From positions 501,001 to 565,000 of the forward strand of contig NZ_CP117466.1 of NCBI RefSeq assembly GCF_028621715.1: 64,000 nt of DNA, read 5' to 3'. Every line of letters begins with the position of its first letter. The first letter of the stretch is position 1. The notes below the pieces were generated by a model, which saw only the letters and a list, made by a program, of their open reading frames with translations, was not told the origin of the DNA and made no database searches. The stretch is from Paracoccus marcusii. Its GTDB lineage: Bacteria; Pseudomonadota; Alphaproteobacteria; Rhodobacterales; Rhodobacteraceae. This document shows, piece after piece, positions 51,235 through 59,406 of this stretch. Both the position numbers and the translations under genes were made by a program.

Positions 51235-52242
51235 ATGACCCGCACCGCCATCCCCCTTGCCGCCCGCGCGCGCGCCCTGGCGCCCGGCCTGATGCTGGCC
51301 GTCACCGTCGCCATGGCGGCGCAGTTCCTGTCCGGCCATTACGGCGTGCCGGTGATGCTGATGGCGATCCTGCTGGGCATGCCGCTGCATTTCCTGGCCG
51401 AGGACGACCGCGCCGGTCCCGGCATCGACTTTGCCGCCCGCACCCTGCTGCGCGCGGGGGTCGCGCTGCTGGGCCTGCGGGTGTCGCTGGACATGGTCGC
51501 CGCGATCGGCTGGCCCTTCGTGGCATTGGTCGCGGGATCGGTCGCGGCGGTGATCCTGGGATCGGTCGCGCTGGCGCGCAGGCTGGGCCAGGACCGCGCC
51601 TTTGGCCTGTTGACCGGCGGGTCGGTGGCGATCTGCGGGGCATCGGCGGCGATGGCCATCGCATCCGTCCTGCCCGCGCGCGACAGCGCGGAACGCGACC
51701 TGTCCTTTACCGTGATCACCGTCACGGTCATGTCGACCTTCGCGATGATCGTCTATCCGATGCTGGCGGCGGGCCTGGGCCTGGACCAGCACCAGACCGG
51801 CCTGTTCCTGGGTGCCACGATCCATGACGTGGCCCAGGTCGTGGGCGCGGGCTATTCCGTCTCCGAGGAGACAGGCGACATCGCCACCGTGGTCAAGCTG
51901 ATCCGCGTGACGCTCTTGGCGCCCGTCGTGCTGATCGCGGCGCTGGTCCTGCGCCGTGCCGCGCCCGCGGGGGCCGCGCGCCCGCCGCTGCTGCCGGGCT
52001 TCGTGCTGGTGTTTCTGGTGTTGGCGGCGGCGAATTCGGCACATCTGGTGCCGCTGCCTGTGACCGATGCCGCCTCGACCCTGTCGCGGGCCCTGCTGGT
52101 CGCCGCCGTGGCCGCCGTCGGCATGAAGACCGCGCTGGCGCGCATGGCGCAGGTCGGCGCCGCCGCCATCGCCATGCTGCTGGTCCAGACCGCCGCCCTC
52201 GCCACGCTGATCGCGGTGCCGCTGATGCTGGGACTGGTGTGA
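51235..52242 (+). CDS. YeiH/UPF0324-family transporter, candidate sulfate/sulfite exporter
   Basis: A 335-residue membrane protein with about ten helices and the UPF0324 signatures GVALLGLRVSL, GGSVAICGASAAMA and GATIHDVAQVVGAGYSVS. The family is annotated as putative sulfate exporters and is often found with sulfonate-degrading genes. Its place right after the monooxygenase and TRAP genes fits removal of the sulfite or sulfate released by desulfonation. The start MTRTAIPLAARARALAPG at 51235 lies 39 bases after the TRAP stop. Confidence 0.88.
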   Translation: MTRTAIPLAARARALAPGLMLAVTVAMAAQFLSGHYGVPVMLMAILLGMPLHFLAEDDRAGPGIDFAARTLLRAGVALLGLRVSLDMVAAIGWPFVALVAGSVAAVILGSVALARRLGQDRAFGLLTGGSVAICGASAAMAIASVLPARDSAERDLSFTVITVTVMSTFAMIVYPMLAAGLGLDQHQTGLFLGATIHDVAQVVGAGYSVSEETGDIATVVKLIRVTLLAPVVLIAALVLRRAAPAGAARPPLLPGFVLVFLVLAAANSAHLVPLPVTDAASTLSRALLVAAVAAVGMKTALARMAQVGAAAIAMLLVQTAALATLIAVPLMLGLV

Positions 52243-52298
52243 CGGGCGGTTGCCCCCTGCCCCGCTTTCGGGCCATCTGATCCGGACCGGAGGGGATC

Positions 52299-52730
52299 AT
52301 GGCCTTTCACTTGGACGACTTTCTGCCCTATCGCCTGGCCGTCGCGGCCCAGCAGGTCAGCCGCCGCTTCGCCCGCCTCTATGCGGCCGAGGCCGGGCTG
52401 ACGATTCCCGAATGGCGGGTGCTGGCGCATCTGAACCATTCCGGTTCCGTCAGCGTCCGCGACATCCATACCCGCGTCAGCCTGGACAAGTCGGTCGTCA
52501 GCCGGGCGGCGACGCGGCTGGAACAGGCGGGTTTGGTCGCTAAATCTGACCATGCGGGCGACCGCCGCCTGATCGCATTGGAACTGACTCCGCAGGGGCG
52601 TGATCTGATGGACCGGTTGGGCCAGGTCGCGCAAGCGTTCCAGGATCGCCTGCTGCAGGAGCTTGGACCGGACGCGGCCGCCCTGTCCGCGGCGCTGGAC
52701 CGGCTGGCGCAGGATCCCGACGCATCGTGA
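52299..52730 (+). CDS. MarR-family transcriptional regulator
   Basis: A 143-residue winged-helix protein with the MarR core: LTIPEWRVLAHLNHSGSVSVRDI, then the recognition helix LDKSVVSRAATRLEQAGLV and the wing DHAGDRRLIALELTPQG. GGAGGGG lies 7 bases upstream. It is 56 bases after the exporter gene on the same strand and may control that gene or the whole operon; ligand unknown. Confidence 0.9.
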   Translation: MAFHLDDFLPYRLAVAAQQVSRRFARLYAAEAGLTIPEWRVLAHLNHSGSVSVRDIHTRVSLDKSVVSRAATRLEQAGLVAKSDHAGDRRLIALELTPQGRDLMDRLGQVAQAFQDRLLQELGPDAAALSAALDRLAQDPDAS

Positions 52731-52736
52731 CCCATG

Positions 52737-52763
52737 AAAAAGGCCGGGCACATGGCCCGGCCT
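52737..52763 (-). terminator. Terminator for the gene at 52785
   Basis: On the minus strand AGGCCGGGC (52763-52755) pairs with GCCCGGCCT (52749-52741), a perfect 9-bp stem with a 5-base loop, followed by TTTTCATG. It ends leftward transcription from the small secreted-protein gene, 22 bases after its stop. Confidence 0.8.
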
Positions 52764-52784
52764 GTTCAAAAAGGGATCATCGGA

Positions 52785-53120
52785 TCAGCCGTCGGTCACC
52801 GGCTCGATCCCGTCGACCATCAGCAGCGTCCCGTCCGTGGCGCTGAAGATCAGCTCGGTCGGCAGGCCGCCGCGTTCCCCGCTGACGATCAGCGTCTCGG
52901 GGCCGCGCAGGACGACGACATTCTCGTAGCCCTGGGCGGACAGGCTGTCGATGACCTCCTGATCGGTCGCGAAACCGTCAAGGGTCGGGAACTGGACCTC
53001 CTCCATGGTGGTCATCCCCTCGGTCGGCACGGCGGTCTGGGCCAGGGACGCCGTCGCCATCAGGGCGGTCAGGACGGCGGCCGCGCCGCCCAGCCTCAAG
53101 GATGCGATCGGATTGGTCAT
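52785..53120 (-). CDS. Small secreted protein of unknown function
   Basis: A 111-residue product with a signal peptide cleaved near TASLAQ (residue 28) and a mature domain of about 83 residues, acidic and with no cysteine: EEVQFPTLDGFATDQEVIDSL, then VVLRGPETLIVSGERGG. It resembles small periplasmic PepSY-like folds in size and pattern, but I cannot assign a family. It has its own terminator and is transcribed away from the gene at 53425. AGGAGAG lies 6-7 bases before the ATG. Confidence 0.65.
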   Translation of the reverse strand: MTNPIASLRLGGAAAVLTALMATASLAQTAVPTEGMTTMEEVQFPTLDGFATDQEVIDSLSAQGYENVVVLRGPETLIVSGERGGLPTELIFSATDGTLLMVDGIEPVTDG

Positions 53121-53424
53121 CGTACTCTCCTGTGATTCGCTGCGGTCGATGCCGCTGTCACGGACCCAACCTCTGGGCGGACGAACGGTTCAATCACGCC
53201 CGTGTCACGGGGGCTGCTGATGATTTCGTGTGCCGATGTGATCGGCAGCCGACAGCCTGCGCCGGAACCTGCCCAGATCCGGCGATCCCAGGGCGGGTTT
53301 CAGGCAGGGTCTTGCCGGTATGGCGGCCATGGACGGTGCGGATCGGGTCATTCCCGATCGCTCGGTCTAGCGTCCTGCCGACGTTGCCCGGATCACCACC
53401 GGGTACGCAAAAAAAGGAAACGAC
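53121..53424. promoter_or_regulatory. Divergent intergenic region, no gene seen
   Basis: These 304 bases separate two small secreted-protein genes transcribed in opposite directions and should hold both promoters. AGGAGAG for the leftward gene is at the left edge and AAAAAAAGGAAACGAC for the rightward gene at the right edge. I see no palindrome, RNA fold or short coding frame I would support. Confidence 0.4.
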
Positions 53425-53841
53425 ATGATCCGCAAGATCGCATTCGCCATGGGTCTGGGCCTGCTGCCCGCCGCCGTTGTCGCCCAGGATGCCGCAGCGC
53501 CCGCACAGGACGCCCCCGCGCAGGCCGCCCCCGCCGATCCCGGCACCACCTACGAGGCCGCGCGCAATCAGTTGGGCATCCTGCAGTATTGCCAGGAGCA
53601 GGGCTTCACCGGTGCCGAGGCCGTCGAGGCCCAGGGCAAGCTGGTCGGTCTGCTGCAGGGCGGTGACGAGGCCGTCGGCAGCGCCGCCGAGGAGAAGGGC
53701 GCCCAAGGCACCGTGTCCGTCGGCGGAACCGAGGTGTCCCTGGCCGACGCCGTCGAAGAGCGCGGCAGCACCGTCGAGGCGACCTGCCAACAGATCGAGG
53801 CCGCCGTCAACGAGATCGCGCCCACCCTGCCCGCAGGCTGA
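53425..53841 (+). CDS. Small secreted protein (possibly the pore-forming ESAT-6-like annotation group)
   Basis: A 138-residue product with a signal peptide ending near VVAQD, a 20-residue Ala/Pro/Gln/Asp linker (AAAPAQDAPAQAAPADPG), then a compact helical domain with two cysteines (LQYCQEQGF, EATCQQIEAA) likely to be disulfide-bonded. Similar short secreted alphaproteobacterial proteins are sometimes labelled pore-forming ESAT-6 family; I recall the label but consider the function unproven. It ends in a bidirectional terminator. Confidence 0.65.
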   Translation: MIRKIAFAMGLGLLPAAVVAQDAAAPAQDAPAQAAPADPGTTYEAARNQLGILQYCQEQGFTGAEAVEAQGKLVGLLQGGDEAVGSAAEEKGAQGTVSVGGTEVSLADAVEERGSTVEATCQQIEAAVNEIAPTLPAG

Positions 53842-53862
53842 GCCTTACGCCCACGACAATTG

Positions 53863-53893
53863 AAAACGGGCCGGCGATCGCCGGCCCGTTTTT
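53863..53893. terminator. Bidirectional intrinsic terminator
   Basis: AAAACGGGCCGGC and its complement GCCGGCCCGTTTT form an almost uninterrupted stem around GATC, with T-runs on both strands. It sits between the convergent genes ending at 53841 and 53894 and should stop transcription from both sides. Confidence 0.9.
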
Positions 53894-55141
53894 CTATGGC
53901 GCATCGGTGGCGTCGTGGGTCGCGACCAGTTCGGCCGTGACCGCGCGGGCGGCGGGGCCATCCTCGGCGGCGGCACCCGCCTCGACCAGTTCGCGGGCCT
54001 CGTCCTCGTCCTCGTCGGTCAGGGCCGGGGGTTCGTCGCCGGCCAGGAAGTTGCCGAACTTCTCCCACCCGGGGATGTGTTCGGCCAGCACGCGGATCAC
54101 CACCAGCACGGGCACCGCGATGATCATCCCGATGACCGACCACAGCCAGGCCCACAGCGCGACGCCCAGGAACACCACGACCGTGTTCATCTGCAGTCGC
54201 CGCGACACGAAGTAAGGCGTGATGATCTGCCCCTCCAGCGATGTCAGGCCCAGATAGCTTGCGGCGACCATCGCCGGCCAGAACAGCCCCGGCATAACCA
54301 CCAGCGCCACGATGCCCGATATGGCGACCCCGGTGATCGCCCCCAGATAGGGGATGAAGTTCAGTAGGAACGCCCCGATCCCGAACAGAAGCGGGCCCGG
54401 CATCCCCCAGGCCCACATCGTCAGCCCCACCGCCAGGCCAAGACCCGCATTGATGATGGTGATGGCGCCCAGATAGTTGCCAAGCGAATCCTCGATCTGG
54501 CGCAGGGCCAGATAGGCGCCGCGCTTGTCGCGCATGCGGTCGAAGCTTTGAACGATCTTCAGATACAGCAGGTCGCCGGACGCGATCAGGAAGAACAGCA
54601 GGATCAGCGTGAAGAGCACCTGCCCCATCAGCAGCGGCGCCATGTGCATGACGGTGCCCAGGGTCGTCTCGCCCTCCTGCTGGATGCGGATGGCGGGGGG
54701 TTCCTCGGGGCCGGGATCGGTATTTTGCGCCTCGTCGATGCGTGCGGCGGCCTCGCGCAGGTCCGACAGGCTGTCGCGGACGCTGTCGAACTTCTGCTCA
54801 AGCTGCGCGCTGATGATGGGCATGTTGCTCATCGCCCGGCTCAGCGGGCCGCTGGCGGCATAGGCGATGACCCCCACGGCCAGCAGGATCGACAGGGTGA
54901 TGCCCGCAGCGGTCGCCGCATCCGGGATGCCGCGGCGTTCGGCAAATCGGCGCAGGGGCGTGAAGACGAAGAACAGCAGCATCGCCATGGTGACGGGCAT
55001 CAGGAAATCGCGCCCCGCGGCGATGGCGGCGAAGGCCATGACCAGAAAGATGCCGATAACGGCCCAGTTCGCCAGAACCGGGACCTTGCTGTCGGCACGT
55101 TGTGAAAACCGTGGAAAAAGATGTCCTTCAGGACCTGGCAT
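53894..55141 (-). CDS. AI-2E family transporter (TqsA/PerM type)
   Basis: A 415-residue membrane protein of the AI-2E exporter-like family: paired N-terminal helices (VPVLANWAVIGIFLVMAFAA, FLMPVTMAMLLFFVF), a long soluble helical loop (about 110-180), then a helix cluster with the family motif FLLNFIPYLGAITG and LEGQIITPYFVSRRLQMN. Despite the name, members carry diverse substrates, including Na+(Li+)/H+ exchange. The acidic C-terminal tail (EDEDEARELVEAGAAAED) is cytoplasmic. The ATG at 55141 (MPGPEGHLFPRF) is preferred over a GC-rich extension. Confidence 0.9.
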   Translation of the reverse strand: MPGPEGHLFPRFSQRADSKVPVLANWAVIGIFLVMAFAAIAAGRDFLMPVTMAMLLFFVFTPLRRFAERRGIPDAATAAGITLSILLAVGVIAYAASGPLSRAMSNMPIISAQLEQKFDSVRDSLSDLREAAARIDEAQNTDPGPEEPPAIRIQQEGETTLGTVMHMAPLLMGQVLFTLILLFFLIASGDLLYLKIVQSFDRMRDKRGAYLALRQIEDSLGNYLGAITIINAGLGLAVGLTMWAWGMPGPLLFGIGAFLLNFIPYLGAITGVAISGIVALVVMPGLFWPAMVAASYLGLTSLEGQIITPYFVSRRLQMNTVVVFLGVALWAWLWSVIGMIIAVPVLVVIRVLAEHIPGWEKFGNFLAGDEPPALTDEDEDEARELVEAGAAAEDGPAARAVTAELVATHDATDAP

Positions 55142-55264
55142 GTCGAACCCCCGATGCGGGCGCCGCGTTCCCCAACGCCGGTGGCACCCGTGTGCTGCGC
55201 AAACGCAGGCGGCGGCCCGGATGTTCCGAACCGCCGCGTTCACGTTATTCCGGATCGGCCTGGA

Positions 55265-56491
55265 TCAGACCGGATGATCGCCCGATGCGTCGATGACGCG
55301 GGTGGGAAGGCCCATCTCTCCCAGCAGTTCCAGGAAGGGTCGCGCGGGCAGATCCTCGACATTGGCCATCTTGCCCGCGTCCCACGGACCGCGCGCGATC
55401 AGGATCGCCGCCGCGACCGGCGGCACGCCCGCGGTATAGCTGATGCCTTGGCTTCCGACCTCCTCGAAGGCCTCCTTGTGGTCGGCGACGTTGTAGATGA
55501 AGACCTCGGCCTCCTTGCCGTCGCGGGTACCGCGGACCAGGTCGCCGATGCAGGTCTTGCCCTCATAGTCGGGGGCAAGGCTTGCCGGGTCGGGCAGCAC
55601 GGCCTTGACCACCTTCAGCGGCACCACATCGGTGCCGTCGGCCAGCTTCACCGGCTGTTCCGACAGCAGGCCCAGCTTCTGCAGGACGGTGAAGACGTTG
55701 ATGTAATGCTCTCCGAACCCCATCCAAAACCGCACGTCGGCCTGCGGATAGCGGGCCGACAGGCTGTGGACCTCGTCATGGCCGGACAGATAGGCGGTGC
55801 GCTTGCCCACCACGGGCAGGTCCCATTCGCGGCCGACCTCGAACATGCGGTTCTCCTGCCAGGCACCCTTCTGCCAGGAATAGACCGTGCCGGTAAACTC
55901 GCGGAAATTGATCTCGGGGTCGAAATTCGTGGCGAACCAGCGGCCGTGTGATCCGGCGTTGATGTCCACGATGTCGATGCTGTCGACCTTGTCGAAATAC
56001 TCGTCCTCAGCCAGGCGCGCATAGGCGTTGACCACGCCCGGATCAAAGCCCGCGCCCAGGATGGCGGTGATGCCCGCCTTGGCCACGTCCTCGCGGCGCT
56101 TCCATTCGTAGTTGCCGTACCAAGGCGGCGTCTCGCAGATCTTGGCCGGATCCTCGTGGATCGCCGTGTCGATATAGGCGGCGCCCGCGCGGATGCAGCC
56201 CTCGAGGACGGTCATGTTGATGAAGGCCGTGCCCACATTGATGACGATGCCCGCATCCACCTGCCGGATCATCGCCTCGACCGCGTCCGCGTCCATGGCG
56301 TCCAGCGCGTGGCTGGTCCAGGCCATGTCATGACCCTTCTCGCGCAAGGACTGGATGATCGCGTCGGCCTTGGCCTGCGTGCGGTTCGCGATGTGCAGGT
56401 CGCCGAACTCGGCCGCCCATTGCGCGACCTTGTGGGCCGTGACCTGCGCCACGCCGCCCGCACCGATGATGAGCACGTTCTTCTTCGCCAA
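55265..56491 (-). CDS. Carboxynorspermidine synthase (saccharopine dehydrogenase family)
   Basis: A 408-residue enzyme with the nucleotide loop LIIGAGGVAQVTAHK at 7-21 and the family blocks AAYIDTAIHEDPAK and ILGAGFDPGVVNAYARLA. Carboxynorspermidine/carboxyspermidine dehydrogenase condenses a diamine with aspartate semialdehyde using NADPH. It lies 35 bases downstream of nspC on the same strand, so the pair makes spermidine or norspermidine by the alternative bacterial route. A saccharopine dehydrogenase is less likely because of the nspC linkage. Confidence 0.93.
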   Translation of the reverse strand: MAKKNVLIIGAGGVAQVTAHKVAQWAAEFGDLHIANRTQAKADAIIQSLREKGHDMAWTSHALDAMDADAVEAMIRQVDAGIVINVGTAFINMTVLEGCIRAGAAYIDTAIHEDPAKICETPPWYGNYEWKRREDVAKAGITAILGAGFDPGVVNAYARLAEDEYFDKVDSIDIVDINAGSHGRWFATNFDPEINFREFTGTVYSWQKGAWQENRMFEVGREWDLPVVGKRTAYLSGHDEVHSLSARYPQADVRFWMGFGEHYINVFTVLQKLGLLSEQPVKLADGTDVVPLKVVKAVLPDPASLAPDYEGKTCIGDLVRGTRDGKEAEVFIYNVADHKEAFEEVGSQGISYTAGVPPVAAAILIARGPWDAGKMANVEDLPARPFLELLGEMGLPTRVIDASGDHPV

Positions 56492-56526
56492 TTCTGTCTC
56501 CTTCAGGTGGCAGAGGATGGGTGGCC

Positions 56527-57627
56527 TTAGGACAGGCTGCCTTTGTATTCGTCGTAACCGAAGCTGCGGACGGTGCGGATCGTTCCGTCCTCCTCGCGGC
56601 GCGCGATGGCGGGCATGGCGACGCCGTTGAACCAGTTTTTCTTGACCATCGTGTATCCGGCCGCATCCTGGATGCTAACGCGGTCACCGATCTGCAGGGG
56701 CCGGTCAAAGCCCGCCTCTCCGAAGATGTCGCCCGCCAGACAGGTCTTGCCCGCGATCTGGTACCGGTGGTCACCCTCCTGCGGTAGGCGGGCGTCCTGG
56801 CGATAGATCAGGAGGTCCAGCATATGCGCCTCGGTCGAGCTGTCCACGATCGCCACCTGACGGCCGGTGTCGATGATGTCCAGGACGCTGACCTCCAGCG
56901 TGGTGGTGTTGGTAATGCTGGCCTCGCCGGGCTCCAGATAGGCCTGCACGCCGAAGCGGTCCTGGAATGCCTTCAGGCGGTCGGCCAGCCGGTCCAGCGG
57001 ATAGCCCTCGCCGGTGAAGTGGATGCCGCCGCCCAAAGACACCCAGTCCAGACGCTTCAGGATGGCACCGAACTCGTCCTCGATCCGGGTCAGCTGGCGG
57101 TCGAACAGGTCGAAGTCGCCGTTCTCGCAATTGTAGTGGATCATCACGCCGCTGATGCGGTCCAGCGCGGATTCCAGCCGCTCCACTTCGCCTTCGCCCA
57201 GGCGGGAAAACGGCCGCGCCGGGTCGGCCAGATCGAAGCCGCTGGTCGAAAAGCGCGGGTTCAGCCGCAGGCCGGTCGCGATGCCCGCGGCCTTGGCGCC
57301 GAAGCGATCCAGCTGCGACAGGCTGTTGAAGATGATCTTGTCGGCGTAACCCACCGCCTCGTCGATCTCGTGATCGGCCCAGGCCACGGAATAGGCGTGG
57401 GTCTCCTTGCCGAAGGTCTCATGCCCCAGGCGCAGCTCATAGAGCGACGAGGACGTGGTCCCGTCCATGTAGTCGCGCATCAGGTCGAAGACCGACCAGG
57501 TGGCAAAGCATTTCAGCGCCAGAAGTGCCTTGGCGCCCGACGCCTCGCGTAGATGGGCGACCTTTTCCATGTTGGCGCGCAGACGGGCCATGTCGATCAG
57601 GTAATGCGGCGTCTGCGGCAGGGTCAT
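56527..57627 (-). CDS. nspC: Carboxynorspermidine decarboxylase
   Basis: A 366-residue PLP enzyme of the alanine racemase/group IV decarboxylase fold. The cofactor lysine is K39 (LLALKCFATW), and the C-terminal half shows the KTCLAGDIFGE segment with its catalytic Cys and the PGEASITNTTTL block. It removes CO2 from carboxynorspermidine or carboxyspermidine. The ATG at 57627 (MTLPQTPHYLID) follows AAGG and matches the family start; an extension of 25 codons is rejected. First gene of a two-gene polyamine operon. Confidence 0.94.
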   Translation of the reverse strand: MTLPQTPHYLIDMARLRANMEKVAHLREASGAKALLALKCFATWSVFDLMRDYMDGTTSSSLYELRLGHETFGKETHAYSVAWADHEIDEAVGYADKIIFNSLSQLDRFGAKAAGIATGLRLNPRFSTSGFDLADPARPFSRLGEGEVERLESALDRISGVMIHYNCENGDFDLFDRQLTRIEDEFGAILKRLDWVSLGGGIHFTGEGYPLDRLADRLKAFQDRFGVQAYLEPGEASITNTTTLEVSVLDIIDTGRQVAIVDSSTEAHMLDLLIYRQDARLPQEGDHRYQIAGKTCLAGDIFGEAGFDRPLQIGDRVSIQDAAGYTMVKKNWFNGVAMPAIARREEDGTIRTVRSFGYDEYKGSLS

Positions 57628-57729
57628 GGTCAACCTTACGTCAAGAAACACGGGGGGCGGGTCGCGAAGCCGCGATATAGCCACGCCCCCCGCTTTTCGC
57701 AAGGAACCATGACGGCCGAGTGACGGGAC

Positions 57730-58128
57730 CTAGCGCCCCGTCAGGTCGGCGGCAAAGCGGCGCAGCTCTCGCTTGACCAGTTCCAGCTCGGCCCGCAGGG
57801 CGGCGATCTCGGCGGTCAGATCCTCGTCCAGGGGCTGGCCCGCCATCAGCGACAGCCGCGCCAGGACATGCCCGTCCGGCCCGCTGTCCGGTCCCGGCCC
57901 CGCCGCCGTCTTCAGCAGCAGCGTCTGCACCCCGTCCGACAGGACCTGGGCCGGCAGGTCCGCCTCGACCAGCCAGCGGCCGGGGCCGTCGGCGGTCACG
58001 CGCGCCTCGGCCAGGACCTCGGCGTGCTGGATCAGTACGACCCGGATGCCGGGTGCGTCGATGCCCGTCAGCGCGCCGCGCCAGACGCCGCCCTTCAGAC
58101 CGTGATTGTCGAAATGCGGCATGGCCAT
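57730..58128 (-). CDS. Hypothetical protein with C-terminal coiled coil
   Basis: A 132-residue protein with an N-terminal beta-type region (GLKGGVWRGALTGIDAPGIRVVLIQ) and a C-terminal helix of heptad character (about 102-130, EIAALRAELELVKRELRRFAADL). No signal peptide, no cysteine. It starts 4 bases after the stop of the gene at 58133 on the same strand, so they are co-transcribed. I do not recognise a function. Confidence 0.7.
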   Translation of the reverse strand: MAMPHFDNHGLKGGVWRGALTGIDAPGIRVVLIQHAEVLAEARVTADGPGRWLVEADLPAQVLSDGVQTLLLKTAAGPGPDSGPDGHVLARLSLMAGQPLDEDLTAEIAALRAELELVKRELRRFAADLTGR

Positions 58129-58132
58129 ATCC

Positions 58133-58918
58133 TCAGATCTGGGCGCGGGGATGGCGCGACAGGATCACGTCGCGCAGGCCGACCGCGTTCATGAAGGGCG
58201 CCTCGAAGATCAGGTCCAGCCATGCCTTCTCGACCGACCGGGCGGACAGTTCGGCATAGCCCAGGTCGAACTCAACGATGCGGTCGCAGTGGCGGCCCTC
58301 GATCGGCTCGCCCATCTTGCGCAGCATGGTTTCGGTGTTCGGACCCTGCTGGATGTTCAGCCGGGCATAGACCGCGATGGGGCGTTCCGCCTGCAGTGTC
58401 GCGTCCAGCCGGATGATGTGATGCCCGCCCAGATCACGCAGCGCCTCGACCGGCAGCGACAGCGAGAACGACAGGAAGCTGCCGGAAAACCCCATCACCT
58501 CCAGCGCCAGCCCGTAATCGGACAGGTCGGTGGCGCGGCGGTTGCGCACCTGCCGCAGGATCAGCGCACGTTCGGCGCAGTCGTGGAACAGCGCCACCTC
58601 GGGGGACAGCCATCGGCCCGCTTCCGGGGCGATCAGCGCGGGGGCGGCATGGCGCGCCTGCAGGATCTGGGGCCGCCAGCGCCAGTCGGTGCCCGCCGGC
58701 AGATCGATGCGCGACAGGGAATCGCGGGCGCCCACGCTGCGCGCGTCGGCCGCGTGCAGCAGACGCGACAGCACCTGATGCAGGTCGCGGGCCTCGTCGC
58801 GCAGGTCGGGATCCAGGGGCCGGTCGCGGCGCGTGACCGATTTCAGCATCCGCGACCATTGCCGGGCCGCGTGGCCGCGCCGGCGGCGCGACAGCCAGCT
58901 GGTCTCATGGCGCGACAT
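58133..58918 (-). CDS. Conserved hypothetical protein (DUF6478-like)
   Basis: A 261-residue protein, Arg-rich at the N-terminus (WLSRRRRGHAARQWSRML) with beta-rich sequence after about 130 (GLALEVMGFSGSFLSFSLSLP and RLDATLQAERPIAVYARLN, quoted in part). I recall similar Rhodobacteraceae proteins labelled DUF6478, without known role. The ATG at 58918 (MSRHETSWLSRRR) is chosen; an ATG 13 codons earlier is possible. It forms an operon with the 132-residue gene downstream. Confidence 0.7.
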   Translation of the reverse strand: MSRHETSWLSRRRRGHAARQWSRMLKSVTRRDRPLDPDLRDEARDLHQVLSRLLHAADARSVGARDSLSRIDLPAGTDWRWRPQILQARHAAPALIAPEAGRWLSPEVALFHDCAERALILRQVRNRRATDLSDYGLALEVMGFSGSFLSFSLSLPVEALRDLGGHHIIRLDATLQAERPIAVYARLNIQQGPNTETMLRKMGEPIEGRHCDRIVEFDLGYAELSARSVEKAWLDLIFEAPFMNAVGLRDVILSRHPRAQI

Positions 58919-59054
58919 GGACGCGACCCCCGGTCTGGTGCCGGTCATCCCGGACAAGGCGACGATTCGTCATGCGGCACGGCCCGTATGCTGGAAACCC
59001 CTGGCCTTGGGGATAGACCGTGACGGGCCGCCGGACAACCCTGACGCGTGCCGT

Positions 59055-59393
59055 TCAGGCCACCAGCGCGTCCAGCCGGGCGGCGCAGATGAAGTCGTTG
59101 TCGGTCAGCCCGCCGGCCTCGTGCGTGGTGAAGGTCACCGTGCAATAGCCCCAGCCGAAGGCGATGTCGGGATGGTGGCCCTGCTTGTTGCCCAGCCATG
59201 CGGCCAGGTTCGCCATCTCCACCGCCTTGGCGAATCCCTTGAAGGTGAAGCGCCGGGTGATGGCGGTGCCATCGTCCGACAGGGTCCAGTCCGTCAGCCG
59301 GGTCAGCATGGTGGCGGCGGTCGCCGGGTCGTGCGGTGCCACGCCCCCCTTGCAGGGTTCGCAGTCGCGGGCGGCAAGATCGCAGGTGGTCAT
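59055..59393 (-). CDS. phhB: 4a-hydroxytetrahydrobiopterin dehydratase
   Basis: A 112-residue pterin dehydratase (PCD/DCoH) with the signature GHHPDIAFGWGYCTVTFTTHEAGGLT: the paired His and the later His-Glu form the pterin site. It recycles the 4a-hydroxypterin made by phenylalanine hydroxylase, encoded 13 bases upstream. AAGGACC precedes the ATG. The N-terminal Cys-rich region (CDLAARDCEPCKGG) is usual for many bacterial members. Confidence 0.95.
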   Translation of the reverse strand: MTTCDLAARDCEPCKGGVAPHDPATAATMLTRLTDWTLSDDGTAITRRFTFKGFAKAVEMANLAAWLGNKQGHHPDIAFGWGYCTVTFTTHEAGGLTDNDFICAARLDALVA

Positions 59394-59406
59394 GGCATCG
59401 GTCCTT

